Shown here piece after piece: positions 32,712 through 41,359 of a DNA stretch of 64,000 nucleotides; position 1 is the stretch's first letter; each line of letters starts with the position of its first letter. The notes beneath the pieces were generated by a model. The model did no database searches, was not told where the DNA came from, and was given only the letters and a program-made list of their open reading frames with translations. The stretch comes from Streptomyces griseosporeus (GTDB taxonomy: Bacteria > Actinomycetota > Actinomycetes > Streptomycetales > Streptomycetaceae), in contig NZ_BNBR01000002.1 in the NCBI RefSeq assembly GCF_014656055.1, positions 97,700 to 161,699 on the forward strand, read 5' to 3'. Both the position numbers and the translations under genes were made by a program.

Positions 32712-35228
32712 ATGACGAGGGGTGGACGGCCCGCACGCGGGACCGTGATGGCAGCCGTTCTCGGCGTGCTGCTGGGGCTACTGGCACTGGCACCGTCGGC
32801 GCACGCCGAGCCGGCGCCGAACCAGCCCATGGTGTGCAAGCCGTGGGTGATCGTGTCCGCGTACGGCAGCGACGAGCGGTCGATCCCACAGGGCGATTCC
32901 AGCTACTCACCCGGTTACGAGTGGGGCTCCAGCGGCGTCAACAGCTGGTACATCGCCGGCGTCCAGAAGGCCCTGCACGACCAGCACGGGGTGGACTACG
33001 GCGACATGTCCGTCCGCAACCTGTCGTACCCGGCGAGCCTTGCCATGCCGTTCCAGCCCGGCTACTGGGACTCGATGCACGCCGGCCGCGACCGGCTGGC
33101 CCAGGAGGTGGAGTGGTACGACACCCACTGCGGCACGGGTACCGGGCTGGTCCTGATCGGCTTCTCCCAGGGCGCCCATGTCGTCAAGGAGGCGCTGGCC
33201 CAGCCGTCGGTGCAGGCCCACGAGGACGTCATCGCGGCGATCGTCGACATCGCCGACCCCTCGCGTTACAACGGCCAGATCGGCATGGGCCAGGACGGCC
33301 AGATGCTCACCGTCAACCCCGACTTCTCGGTCGGCAGCGCCTCCGTCTCGGACGGCGGCCTGCTCGCGCGGCGGGCCGTTCCCGGTGTCTTCGCCGGCTT
33401 CCTGGGCGACGGCCGCTACTTCGACGTCTGCCGCACGGACGACCACGTCTGCAACCGCCCCGGACCGCCTAAGACGGACGACCTCCTGAACGAGTTCGGC
33501 AAGAGCATCACCGCCCACCTCTCCTACGGAGCGGGCGACAGCGGCGCCACCGCCGACCGCGTGACCCGGCGGGCGGTGTCGTCGGCTGTCGCCCACCAGG
33601 CCGAGCGCAACGCGCCCGACGACTCCTCGGACACCTCGTGCAAGCCGCACGGCCCCACCGACGCCCTCGGAGCAGCCGCGGTCACGGCCGCCTGCCAGGT
33701 GATCGCGGCCGACACCTGGTACACCTGGGGCGGCGGGCACAGCGTTTCGCCGCCCCAGGCCACCTACGGTTTCGTGGACCGATCGGACCCCGAGCGCAGC
33801 AAGAACGACCCGTACCGCAAGGGCTTCGACTGCTCCGGATACGTGCGGTACGCCTTCTACAAGGCCGCCGGATACGACATCATCGGCGACCGCGTCGTAT
33901 CGCAGATCTTCCAGACCCCCTGGCCGGTGCGGATCTCAGCGGACCAGGGATGGCGGGCGCTGCACGCCGGCGACATCGTCTTCTTCGGCACGCCGTCCAA
34001 CATGCACCACGTGGCGATCTACATCGGCAACGGCCTGATCGCGGAGGCGCCCCAGTCGGACGAGAAGATCCGGGTGTCACCCATGAGCAGCCACAGCGAC
34101 TACGCGGGCGCCGTGCGCGTGGACGGCGCCGGTGCCGGGGGCGGCCCCAACTCCACCTGGGGCACGGACGTCCGCACCCACACCGAGCCCTCCACCACCG
34201 CGCCGGTCTACACCACCCTCGCCGGACCGACCGCCCTGCGCATCGACTGCCAGAAGCACGCCCAGTCGGTCACCGCCGAGGGCTACACCAACGACGCCTG
34301 GTCCCACCTGCCGGACCTGGGCGGCAGCTGGATCTCCAACATCTACGTCAAGGGCCCCGGCTGGCTGCCCGGCATCCCGGCGTGCGACGGCTCCACCGTC
34401 CCCGGCTCGGGCGATCACTCGACCTGGGGAACGAACGTACGAGTCCACGCCACTCCCTCCGTCGGCAGCGACGTCGTGCACGTCTTCACCGAACCGGCCG
34501 GCGTGCGCGTCGTGTGCCAGAAGCACGCCGAACGGGTGACCGCCGAGGGCTACACCAACGACGCCTGGTCCTTCCTCGGCGACCAGACGGGCTGGATCTC
34601 CAACATCTACCTCCAGGGCCCCGACTGGCTGACCGACGTCCCCACTTGCGACGGCGGATCCGCCGTCGGGGGCGGCGACCACATGACCTGGGGCACCTAC
34701 GTCTCCCTGCACACGGCGCCCTCCACCGACAGCCCGCGCACCGACCTGCTGCCGGGGCCGACCGCCGTGCGCATCGACTGCCAGATCCACGCCCAGTCGG
34801 TCACCGCCGAGGGCTACACCAACGACGCCTGGTCGCACCTCGCCGACCGCAACGCGTGGATCTCCAACATCTACGTCCAGGGCGCGGCCTGGCTGGACGG
34901 CGTGCCCGCCTGCGACGGCGACCCCGGAACCGGCACCGGTGACAACGTCAACTACCGCAGCACATGGGGCACCGACGTCCGGATCCACCAGGACGCCTCG
35001 TCCGGTTCCCCGGTGGTTGCCACCTTGCCCGGGCCCACCCAGGTGACGGCCTTCTGCCAGGACCACGGCGAGTCGGTGACGGCCGAGGGCTACACCAACG
35101 ACGCCTGGACGTACCTCAGCGACTACAAGGGCTGGGTCTCCAACATCTACGTCCAGGGCGCGGCCTGGCTGGACGGCGTGCCCGCCTGCGACGCCCACCA
35201 GCCCGGCGAACCACCGAATGTGCGGTAG
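32712..35228 (+). CDS. Secreted cutinase-like / NlpC-P60 / four-SH3 fusion protein
   Basis: An 838-residue exported protein. After a signal peptide (residues 1-32, cleavage near AHA) residues about 38-270 form an alpha/beta hydrolase of the cutinase type with the nucleophile S152 in GFSQG. Residues about 320-470 form an NlpC/P60 endopeptidase with C374 (FDCSGY) and a catalytic histidine at 432-433 (MHHVAIYIG). The rest, about 480-830, has four SH3-like repeats of some 88-92 residues, each ending with a shared SVTAEGYTNDAW and WISNIY block. This suggests a wall-bound enzyme that cleaves peptidoglycan stem peptides and an ester, perhaps of a surface lipid or polymer. ATG at 32712 follows CGGGGGATTCG. 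Confidence 0.9.
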   Translation: MTRGGRPARGTVMAAVLGVLLGLLALAPSAHAEPAPNQPMVCKPWVIVSAYGSDERSIPQGDSSYSPGYEWGSSGVNSWYIAGVQKALHDQHGVDYGDMSVRNLSYPASLAMPFQPGYWDSMHAGRDRLAQEVEWYDTHCGTGTGLVLIGFSQGAHVVKEALAQPSVQAHEDVIAAIVDIADPSRYNGQIGMGQDGQMLTVNPDFSVGSASVSDGGLLARRAVPGVFAGFLGDGRYFDVCRTDDHVCNRPGPPKTDDLLNEFGKSITAHLSYGAGDSGATADRVTRRAVSSAVAHQAERNAPDDSSDTSCKPHGPTDALGAAAVTAACQVIAADTWYTWGGGHSVSPPQATYGFVDRSDPERSKNDPYRKGFDCSGYVRYAFYKAAGYDIIGDRVVSQIFQTPWPVRISADQGWRALHAGDIVFFGTPSNMHHVAIYIGNGLIAEAPQSDEKIRVSPMSSHSDYAGAVRVDGAGAGGGPNSTWGTDVRTHTEPSTTAPVYTTLAGPTALRIDCQKHAQSVTAEGYTNDAWSHLPDLGGSWISNIYVKGPGWLPGIPACDGSTVPGSGDHSTWGTNVRVHATPSVGSDVVHVFTEPAGVRVVCQKHAERVTAEGYTNDAWSFLGDQTGWISNIYLQGPDWLTDVPTCDGGSAVGGGDHMTWGTYVSLHTAPSTDSPRTDLLPGPTAVRIDCQIHAQSVTAEGYTNDAWSHLADRNAWISNIYVQGAAWLDGVPACDGDPGTGTGDNVNYRSTWGTDVRIHQDASSGSPVVATLPGPTQVTAFCQDHGESVTAEGYTNDAWTYLSDYKGWVSNIYVQGAAWLDGVPACDAHQPGEPPNVR
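34152..35190 (+). repeat. Four in-frame SH3-like domain repeats
   Basis: The repeat units begin at 34152, 34419, 34683 and 34959, so periods are 267, 264 and 276 bases, all multiples of three. The most conserved stretch is the codon run for SVTAEGYTNDAW, nearly identical in DNA in all four copies. High DNA identity suggests recent duplication or gene conversion and would allow unequal recombination to change copy number. Confidence 0.85.
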
Positions 35229-35687
35229 GAGCGCTCGACAGGTCTGCGACGACCGGTCGACCGGTACGGCCGTGTTGCCGGAACCGCCGCGCAGGCCGTC
35301 GCCATGAACCAGCGCACGCCACCAGTCCAGTTGTCAAATCGCGAAGGGAACTTTGGCTGCGCCGACGGCCGTTGTGCTAGCTTCGGGGCAATCTCAGGCC
35401 GAGCCAAGTGCCCGTCCTGTCCGCTCCCTGGGCGGCCCGGCGCAATGCTGGGGTGCCAGGAAGGTTTCCACAGAACCGTACCCGCCTCCGACACAGGCGG
35501 CCGGGGAGTGGATTCAAACACGCAGGCATCCAGGTCTGCATGCACGACCCTGCAGTGAGCCCCCGGGAGCTTGTCCCGGCCTGAGTTCTTGGTGTCGGCA
35601 GGAAGTCAGTTCTCTCCACGCCCAGCGTGGTCGAACTGAGCCTGCCTTCCCACCGGTTCGACCACCATCACGAAAGGTCACAAGCCG
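35229..35687. other. Non-coding stretch with a palindrome and the leader of a small gene
   Basis: About 460 bases without a convincing long gene. It contains the perfect 14-bp palindrome ACCGGTCGACCGGT (35252-35265) just after the cutinase gene, possibly a terminator or regulator site. Further on is a lower-GC patch around 35335-35400 with TAGCTT near 35388, a possible -10, which could be the promoter of the small membrane protein at 35688. Confidence 0.4.
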
Positions 35688-35858
35688 GTGAGCGACTCAG
35701 TGGTACTCATGCTCCTTGCAGGCGCAGGTGTCGTCTCCATCATCCTGTTCGCTGTGCGAAGCATTCTGGAGCAGCTGCCTGACGTCCTCCGGTCATGGCA
35801 GCGGGTCCGTACCGCCTGGCGTGAGACGGCATCCAACGATGACCAGCCGGCTCCGTGA
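35688..35858 (+). CDS. Small membrane protein, 56 aa
   Basis: A 56-residue peptide starting at a GTG with AAAGG ten bases upstream. One hydrophobic span (about residues 5-23, VVLMLLAGAGVVSIILFAV) is followed by an amphipathic, basic and acidic helix (RSILEQLPDVLRSWQRVRTAWRE) and a short polar tail. The third codon positions are mixed, but the hydrophobic span plus helix reads as designed protein. It lies alone before the response-regulator gene on the other strand. Function unknown. Confidence 0.65.
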   Translation: MSDSVVLMLLAGAGVVSIILFAVRSILEQLPDVLRSWQRVRTAWRETASNDDQPAP

Positions 35859-35901
35859 CACGGAGGCGCGCCCGCGGTGCGGTTGCCGGCCATCCGGACG
35901 C

Positions 35902-36594
35902 CTACGCCGAATGGCGGGGCTGACCCAAGCCCGCGTCCCGTGCGAGAGCCGCTGCTTCCGTGCGGGACCGGGCGTGCAGTTTCGCCAGCACGTCGCTGAC
36001 CCGGTTGCGGATGGTCTTCTCGGACAGCGACAGGCGACGGGCGATCGACGCGTTGTCGAGGCCGCGGGAGATCAGGTCGAGGGTCTCGCGTTCCCGGTCG
36101 GTGAGGTGAGGAAAGGGGAGCGGGGACCGGTCGGCGGGCGGGGTGGCGAAATGGGCCAGGACCCGCTCGGCGATCCGGGGCCCGAAGACGGCTTCGCCAC
36201 GGGCGACCCCGAGCAGGGCGCGGTGGACGTCGGCGCCGTCCGACTCCTTGAGCAAGTAGCCACGCGCACCGACGCGCAGGGCGGCGAAGACCGAGTCCTC
36301 GTCCTCGTCCATGGTCAGGACGAGCACGGCAGTCCCCGGGTGGGCCGTGGTGATCCGGGCCGTGGCCTCCAGGCCGTTGACGTTCGGCATACGCAGGTCC
36401 ATGAGCACGATCGCCGGCCGCAGCCGCTCGGCGGCCGTGATGGCTTCGGCACCGTCGGACGCCTCTCCGACGACCGTCACATCGGGGAGGTCCGCGAGGA
36501 CGGTGGCCATTCCGGCCCGGAAGACGGGATGGTCGTCGACGACCAGGACGGTGACCGGGCCGAGGGCAGGGTCGGGGACAGGGGGAAGGGTCAC
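35902..36594 (-). CDS. NarL/LuxR-type response regulator
   Basis: A 230-residue two-component response regulator. The receiver domain has the acidic pocket D20-D21, the phosphorylation site D66 (VLMDLRMP) and the late lysine in YLLKESD. The C-terminal LuxR helix-turn-helix (residues about 155-220, TDRERETLDLISRGLDNASIARRL) is typical. It overlaps the stop of the histidine kinase gene by four bases, so the pair is one transcription unit. The signal is unknown. Confidence 0.95.
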   Translation of the reverse strand: MTLPPVPDPALGPVTVLVVDDHPVFRAGMATVLADLPDVTVVGEASDGAEAITAAERLRPAIVLMDLRMPNVNGLEATARITTAHPGTAVLVLTMDEDEDSVFAALRVGARGYLLKESDGADVHRALLGVARGEAVFGPRIAERVLAHFATPPADRSPLPFPHLTDRERETLDLISRGLDNASIARRLSLSEKTIRNRVSDVLAKLHARSRTEAAALARDAGLGQPRHSA

Positions 36595-38591
36595 CGCTGG
36601 TCCCCTACCGGAAGGGTCGCTCGTACGAGCGTGCCTTCGCCGGGCGCGGTCGTCACCTCGAGTCGGCCCCCGACCTCGGCCGCGCGCTCCCCCATGCTGC
36701 GCAGTCCCACACCGGCCCGGTGCCTGGGCGGAATACCGCGCCCGTTGTCGCGGATCGACAGGATCAAGACGGTGTCCTCCACATGGGCAGTCAGTTCGAG
36801 GCGGCCGGCGGCGCTGTGCCTGACGGCGTTGGCGACCGCCTCGGCGGCGATGGCGTAGGCGGCGACCTCGACAGCGGCCGGCAGGCCGTGGCAGGCGCCG
36901 TCGATGCTGCTGTGGCAGGCCGGTGTGTCGTATCCGGCCAGCAGTTCCCGCAGGGCGCCGCGCAACCCGAGCTGGTCGAGGACCGCAGGCCGGAGCCCCT
37001 GGACCACGGTGCGCAGATCGACAACGGTGGAGCGGAGCCTGTCCCGGAGCGTCCTGGCGCAGTCCGCGAGACAGGGGTCGTCGATGCGCCGGGCGAGGGC
37101 GTCGAGTTGGTGGGCGGTGCCGGCCAGGGAGGGGCCGATCCCGTCGTGGAGGTCCGCCCGCAGCCGCCGTCGCTCCTCCTCGCGCACGGACAGGATGCGT
37201 GACCGGCTGCGGGCGATGTCCTCGACGAGCCCGGCGGCGTAGGCGAGCGTTCCGGCGCGGTCCGCGACCTCTTCGACCGCGGCCTGCTCCTTGGCCGTCC
37301 AGGGATCGTTGACGCTTCGCCGCCCTACGCGCAGTACACCGAGTTCGCGGCCCAGGGCCCGGCAGGGAAAGGACCGCCAGCCCGCGCCGGCCGCCGGTGT
37401 GCCGGAGGCCGCCGCCACGGCGGGGCTCTCGAAGGCGGCGTAGGGCAGGCGCAGCGCGGAGCGCAGGGCGTCGACGAGGTGCTGCATGGCCTCCGCCGGT
37501 TCACCGGCCGGGGCGACACGACGGCCGACGTGCGCGACGACGGCGTACGGATCGTGACGGTGCCCGAACAGCGTCCGGTCGACGGCCGCCTGGACGGCAC
37601 CGCGGCCGTTGGCCGCGATCAGTGCGGTGAACGCGAGCAGGCAGGTTCCCGTCAGGGACCCGGGTGCGATCAGCCGCGCACCGGCGACGACCCCGGCGTA
37701 CACCCCGAGGACGAGGGCGCTGAGGACGGTGAAGACGATGGCGCGGCCGAGGACGAGCTCCACGTCGAACAGTCCGTGCCGCAGCATCGCGACGGCGACA
37801 CTCGCGGGCGGGCCGAGCAGCCCGATCAGCATCACGAGATCACCGACGAGTGCCGGCTGCTGGACGTCGTCCAGGAGGAGCGAGAGGAAGGAGAACGCCA
37901 TCAGCAGCCCGCCGAGCATCAGCCACTGCAGCTGCGCCCGCTCGGCGCCGGTCGCCGCTCGGGTCCGCAGGACGAGGAAGACGGCGGCCACGAGGGTGCC
38001 GCCGAGCATGGTGGCCACAGCACAGACGAGCATCACGATGTGCAGCCACTCCCAGCCCGCGATCCCGAGCGGATTCGGGACACCGGGGACGGGGTCGGTG
38101 CCGCTGGGCCGCAGCATCGTCGCCAGCGTTCCGATCCCGGCGACCGTGACGACGATCCGGGCGCACACCCGGCGCGGCACTGTTTCCAGGCGGCCGTACG
38201 GGAAGAGCAGGGGCACCAGAGGCGTGGCGAACCAGTAGCCGACGAACCCCCAGCAGCCGACCCAGGCCCCCACCTCCCAGCCGGGAAGGGGCTTCGCGGC
38301 GACGAGGCGGCTGTAACCCGCGTAGTACGCCAGCAGGTGGTACGGCCCGATCATCGCGGGCAACAGCATCAGCCAGCAGACGGGGTTGCGCGGCCGCCCC
38401 CTCGCGACGACGGCGCCCACCAGCGGCCAGACCGTGCCGAGGACGAGGTCGGACCAGTACAGGGGTGCGACGGTGATGCGTTCAGCCAGCCAGTCGTGCA
38501 CCGGCACGGTCGCAACGCAGCCTGCCGCGCCCAGCACCGCGATGCCGTACGCGGTGCGCCGCAGTACTCGATCCCCTCGCCCCACACCCAC
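36591..38591 (-). CDS. Sensor histidine kinase with membrane sensor domain
   Basis: A 666-residue kinase. The N-terminal part has about eight to ten hydrophobic spans (an integral-membrane sensor), then a GAF-like segment, then the HisKA_3 helix with the phosphorylated histidine near residue 482 (LRADLHDGIGPSL) and an HATPase domain with NAVRHS and DNGRGIPP. This layout is common among NarL-type kinases that sense the membrane or a lipophilic signal. The start is a GTG at 38591; a nearby in-frame GTG is possible. Its cognate regulator is the next gene, overlapping by four bases. Confidence 0.93.
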   Translation of the reverse strand: MGVGRGDRVLRRTAYGIAVLGAAGCVATVPVHDWLAERITVAPLYWSDLVLGTVWPLVGAVVARGRPRNPVCWLMLLPAMIGPYHLLAYYAGYSRLVAAKPLPGWEVGAWVGCWGFVGYWFATPLVPLLFPYGRLETVPRRVCARIVVTVAGIGTLATMLRPSGTDPVPGVPNPLGIAGWEWLHIVMLVCAVATMLGGTLVAAVFLVLRTRAATGAERAQLQWLMLGGLLMAFSFLSLLLDDVQQPALVGDLVMLIGLLGPPASVAVAMLRHGLFDVELVLGRAIVFTVLSALVLGVYAGVVAGARLIAPGSLTGTCLLAFTALIAANGRGAVQAAVDRTLFGHRHDPYAVVAHVGRRVAPAGEPAEAMQHLVDALRSALRLPYAAFESPAVAAASGTPAAGAGWRSFPCRALGRELGVLRVGRRSVNDPWTAKEQAAVEEVADRAGTLAYAAGLVEDIARSRSRILSVREEERRRLRADLHDGIGPSLAGTAHQLDALARRIDDPCLADCARTLRDRLRSTVVDLRTVVQGLRPAVLDQLGLRGALRELLAGYDTPACHSSIDGACHGLPAAVEVAAYAIAAEAVANAVRHSAAGRLELTAHVEDTVLILSIRDNGRGIPPRHRAGVGLRSMGERAAEVGGRLEVTTAPGEGTLVRATLPVGDQR

Positions 38592-38735
38592 ATGTTCCCG
38601 TAATGCGGGTCGTTACCGGGCGGGATCCGGCGAAACCGTCCCGATCGAACAGGACCGGCGTCCCTGGGCCGCGGGACTCGTCCCGCACGACAGTCGGACC
38701 GGTAACGGAACCAGCCCCACAGGGAGTTGAGGCGT

Positions 38736-39440
38736 ATGACCACCATCGATCCGGATGCCCGCCCGCGCGGCCCGGGGCGCATGCCGCGACAGGACGGCGA
38801 CCGGAAGGCCAAGTGGCCCCTGTACGGGGCCGGAGCGGGCGCGCTCGGAGGAGTCGCCACGCTCCTCACAGACGTCCGGGCCGGCACGGTCGAGCAGACC
38901 TCGGTCGACGCCTCGGTGCTCGACGACGTGAGCCGCCCACTGGCGCACCTCGGTCTCGTCACCGGGTTCCTGACGGTCTCCCTGCTGCTCGTACTGGCCG
39001 CGGCATGGCGGCGCCAGGTCGAACCGCGGGTGCCCTCCAGCACCGCCGCCCATGTGGTCAGCGGCGCGCTGACGGCTTCGGCCGCGGGACTGACCTACGG
39101 CTACGGGTGGAAGGGAGCCCTGGCGATCTACCTGCCGGACGGCTTCAACGAGCGGTCCTTCGGCGACGACGGGATGTTCGTCTACTTCATACTCAACGAC
39201 TTCGGCGGGTACATCGGCTGGCTCGGCGTCATGGTCGCGGCCGGTGCGGTGGCCTGGATGGCGTTGCGTGAGCGCACCGTCTCGCGGTGGATCGGCTGGT
39301 TCAGCGTCGTGCCCGTACTGGCGGTCGTCCTCTTCGCGGGCATCACCGGTCTTCCCGGTTTCCAGGGCGTCGTCGGCCCCGTATGGATGCTGGTCACCTT
39401 TCTCGCACTGGCATGGGGGCGCAGCGCGATCGTCCGCTGA
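38736..39440 (+). CDS. Integral membrane protein of unknown function
   Basis: A 234-residue protein with a basic, glycine-rich N-terminus and five or six hydrophobic spans (about 30-50, 74-92, 110-126, 152-170, 188-205, 214-230). It is divergent from the histidine kinase, with about 145 bases between them, but shares no clear function with it. The start ATG has AGGGAG nine bases upstream. I recognise no family. Confidence 0.75.
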   Translation: MTTIDPDARPRGPGRMPRQDGDRKAKWPLYGAGAGALGGVATLLTDVRAGTVEQTSVDASVLDDVSRPLAHLGLVTGFLTVSLLLVLAAAWRRQVEPRVPSSTAAHVVSGALTASAAGLTYGYGWKGALAIYLPDGFNERSFGDDGMFVYFILNDFGGYIGWLGVMVAAGAVAWMALRERTVSRWIGWFSVVPVLAVVLFAGITGLPGFQGVVGPVWMLVTFLALAWGRSAIVR

Positions 39441-39472
39441 CACCTTGCCCGACTCGTCCATCAGGAGGCCCC

Positions 39473-40063
39473 ATGCCGTCCCTCTCCCCCGCCGCCCACC
39501 GCGGCGCCGTGTGCGCGGCGATTCTCATAGCCGCGCTGCTGACCACAAGCGCCTGCGGGACGGACCCCTCACCGAACCGCTCCGGGAACCTTTCGTCCTA
39601 CAACAGCGTGGAGGAACCGACCGAAGACGCCAGCGACGAACCGACTGAAGAACCCGCGCAGGAGCCTGCCGAGGAACCCACGCACGAACCTGCGGAAGAG
39701 CCTGCCGAGGAACCCACGCACGAACCTGCGGAGGAGCCCACCGCGGAGCCCACCGACGAGCCCACGGAGCTCAGCGAGCCGGTCGAGGCTTCGGTGCCCG
39801 ACAGCGTCGTGGGTGTCTGGTGCGGCGGCAGCAACAGCGAGGGGCACTGGACGTATGAGTTCTCCGGCAACGGTGAGTTCATGGCGAGCAGGGGCAGTGC
39901 GGGTTTCTCGGGCGTTGTCGTCAGCGACTCCCAGAACATGACCTTCCATGTGCCAGGGGAGTCACCCTTCGTATCGTCCTGGGAAGTGGTCCAGGACCCC
40001 GTCCTGGGACCTGTCCTCTTCCTCGACGGCTACAGCTACCTGCCCGGTCGCTGTAACTCCTAG
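39473..40063 (+). CDS. Lipoprotein with EP-rich repeat linker
   Basis: A 196-residue lipoprotein. The signal ends in the lipobox LTTSAC with C28, and the ATG has AGGAGG five bases upstream. Residues about 47-100 are a linker of EPAEEP and EPTHEP repeats, acidic and proline-rich, which probably spans the cell wall. The C-terminal part (residues about 105-196, SVVGVWCGGSNSEGHWTYEFSG and later LFLDGYSYLPGRC) has two cysteines and looks like a small beta domain. The repeats come from imperfect direct DNA repeats. It lies 32 bases after the integral membrane protein and may share its operon. Confidence 0.8.
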   Translation: MPSLSPAAHRGAVCAAILIAALLTTSACGTDPSPNRSGNLSSYNSVEEPTEDASDEPTEEPAQEPAEEPTHEPAEEPAEEPTHEPAEEPTAEPTDEPTELSEPVEASVPDSVVGVWCGGSNSEGHWTYEFSGNGEFMASRGSAGFSGVVVSDSQNMTFHVPGESPFVSSWEVVQDPVLGPVLFLDGYSYLPGRCNS

Positions 40064-40081
40064 GCGGACAAGGCCTCTCCA

Positions 40082-40117
40082 TGCCGAGTGACCGTACGCC
40101 GGTACGGTCACTCGGCA
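40082..40117 (+). terminator. Strong hairpin terminator after the lipoprotein gene
   Basis: A 16-bp perfect stem (TGCCGAGTGACCGTAC at 40082-40097 and its complement at 40102-40117) with a four-base loop, 20 bases after the stop. This is one of the strongest terminators in the window. Confidence 0.8.
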
Positions 40118-40219
40118 GTGGCTGGTTGCCGCGAGGCTTCCACGCAGAGCCACGCTTCCCTTTACACGACGCCCTCAGTGCAGGGCTGTCTCGCGGGCCG
40201 AACTGGCATCGTATGAACC

Positions 40220-40741
40220 ATGGCAGCGAAAGACGAGACGTTCGAACCTCACAGCCCTGTCCACAGCATTCATGCGCCCCTCCTCGAGGCGGCGTGGCTG
40301 TACCAGGCGGATCAGGTCTGTCCGGAAGAACTCCCTATGACCGCTGCCCACGCACTCGCAGCGGGAATGGACACGCCGGCCCTGTGCGAGCTCGCCGGTC
40401 TGCCGCGTCATGCGGACCCCCGGGACATCCGCAACGCGTTCGAGCAGGCTCTGGAAGAACTCGGGATGAGCCTGCCCGATCGCGACCTGGCCCGACGATA
40501 CGCGCTGCGCTGGCTGGCCACGCGATTCACAGCCGGGGAGGTGGAACTCGACGAGTTGGCATCGGACGACTGGTGGGAGATGGAGGCCGAGACCCCTGAG
40601 GAGCAAGCCTTCCTTGCGCTGCTCCCGCCCTGCACGTGCTGCATCGACTACACGCTGGGGCTCGACGAGACGGCGTGGGAAGCACAACTGCACGCCGCTG
40701 CCCGCGCCTTGGCCTCCCACCCAACTGTCGGGCCCCACTAG
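40220..40741 (+). CDS. Hypothetical acidic protein, 173 aa
   Basis: A 173-residue protein, largely helical and rich in acidic residues. A CTCC cysteine cluster lies near residue 138 (LLPPCTCCIDYT), and the sequence contains ARRYALRWLATRFTAGEVELDELASDDWWEME. No family is recognised. The ATG at 40220 has no strong ribosome site; it follows 100 bases after the terminator. The next gene starts six bases after its stop, so the two are probably co-transcribed. Confidence 0.65.
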   Translation: MAAKDETFEPHSPVHSIHAPLLEAAWLYQADQVCPEELPMTAAHALAAGMDTPALCELAGLPRHADPRDIRNAFEQALEELGMSLPDRDLARRYALRWLATRFTAGEVELDELASDDWWEMEAETPEEQAFLALLPPCTCCIDYTLGLDETAWEAQLHAAARALASHPTVGPH

Positions 40742-40746
40742 GCACA

Positions 40747-41130
40747 ATGGTGAACGGGGGGCCTGTGGGGAGTCGACGGTTGCATGGATGGCTCGGGGTG
40801 GCGGTGGCGCTGCTTCTCGCGGTATCCGCTGCCATGCTTCTGGGCAGGTCGTGGACCGCCTGTGACGTGGGGGTGAACAACGCGGCCAACAGCGGTTTTC
40901 TGCTGTGGTTGTTCATCCCCGGCCTCTGGACGGTTCTGCTGCTGGTCTGGGTCACGGTGGGCGCTCTTCTCGGGAACCGTCCCCTTCTCCATGCCTTTGC
41001 TCTCGCGGTGACGCTCCTCGGTGTTTTCTGGTGCGTCCTCTCGATCTTCTGGGAGGGCACCGCCACCCCTCCGTGCCCCGGCGGCGTGCCCTCGTGGTGG
41101 CCGAGCTTCATCCCCGTCCCCGGATTTTGA
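40747..41130 (+). CDS. Small membrane protein with three spans
   Basis: A 127-residue protein with three hydrophobic spans (about residues 14-33, 49-73, 81-103) and a short proline-rich C-terminus. It starts six bases after the preceding gene. The start ATG at 40747 has no clear ribosome site, and a GTG six codons later (with GGGGGG upstream) would be an alternative. Function unknown. Confidence 0.65.
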   Translation: MVNGGPVGSRRLHGWLGVAVALLLAVSAAMLLGRSWTACDVGVNNAANSGFLLWLFIPGLWTVLLLVWVTVGALLGNRPLLHAFALAVTLLGVFWCVLSIFWEGTATPPCPGGVPSWWPSFIPVPGF

Positions 41131-41149
41131 GAGATCGGTTCCGGTAGTT

Positions 41150-41320
41150 CGCGGCTTGAGCCAGAGGCGGACTGCTGCGGCGGGTGGCGACAGCGCGAGA
41201 GTTGTTGAGGCGGTTGATGGTCCGGTCGACCTCGTTGTGGCGCCGGTATCGGTCAAAGGCCAAGCCGTTGGGTCTTCCGCCCGCGGTGCCTTTGCGTCGG
41301 CGGTTGGCGCGTTTAGTCCG
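41150..41320 (-). pseudogene. Fragment of an IS5-like DDE transposase C-terminus
   Basis: The minus-strand frame reads RTKRANRRRKGTAGG, then FDRYRRHNEVDRTINRLNNSRAVATR. This is the C-terminal part of an IS5-family transposase, where intact copies have YKxRNxVER-INRLKxWR-ATRY. The arginine-rich start and the VER/INRL core identify it. The N-terminal DDE residues and the rest of the gene are absent, and terminal inverted repeats are not visible. It is a relic of an insertion next to the frameshifted genes downstream. Confidence 0.7.
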
Positions 41321-41359
41321 TACGCACGTGATGTCAGACCCTTGAGCCATGCTGTCCGA

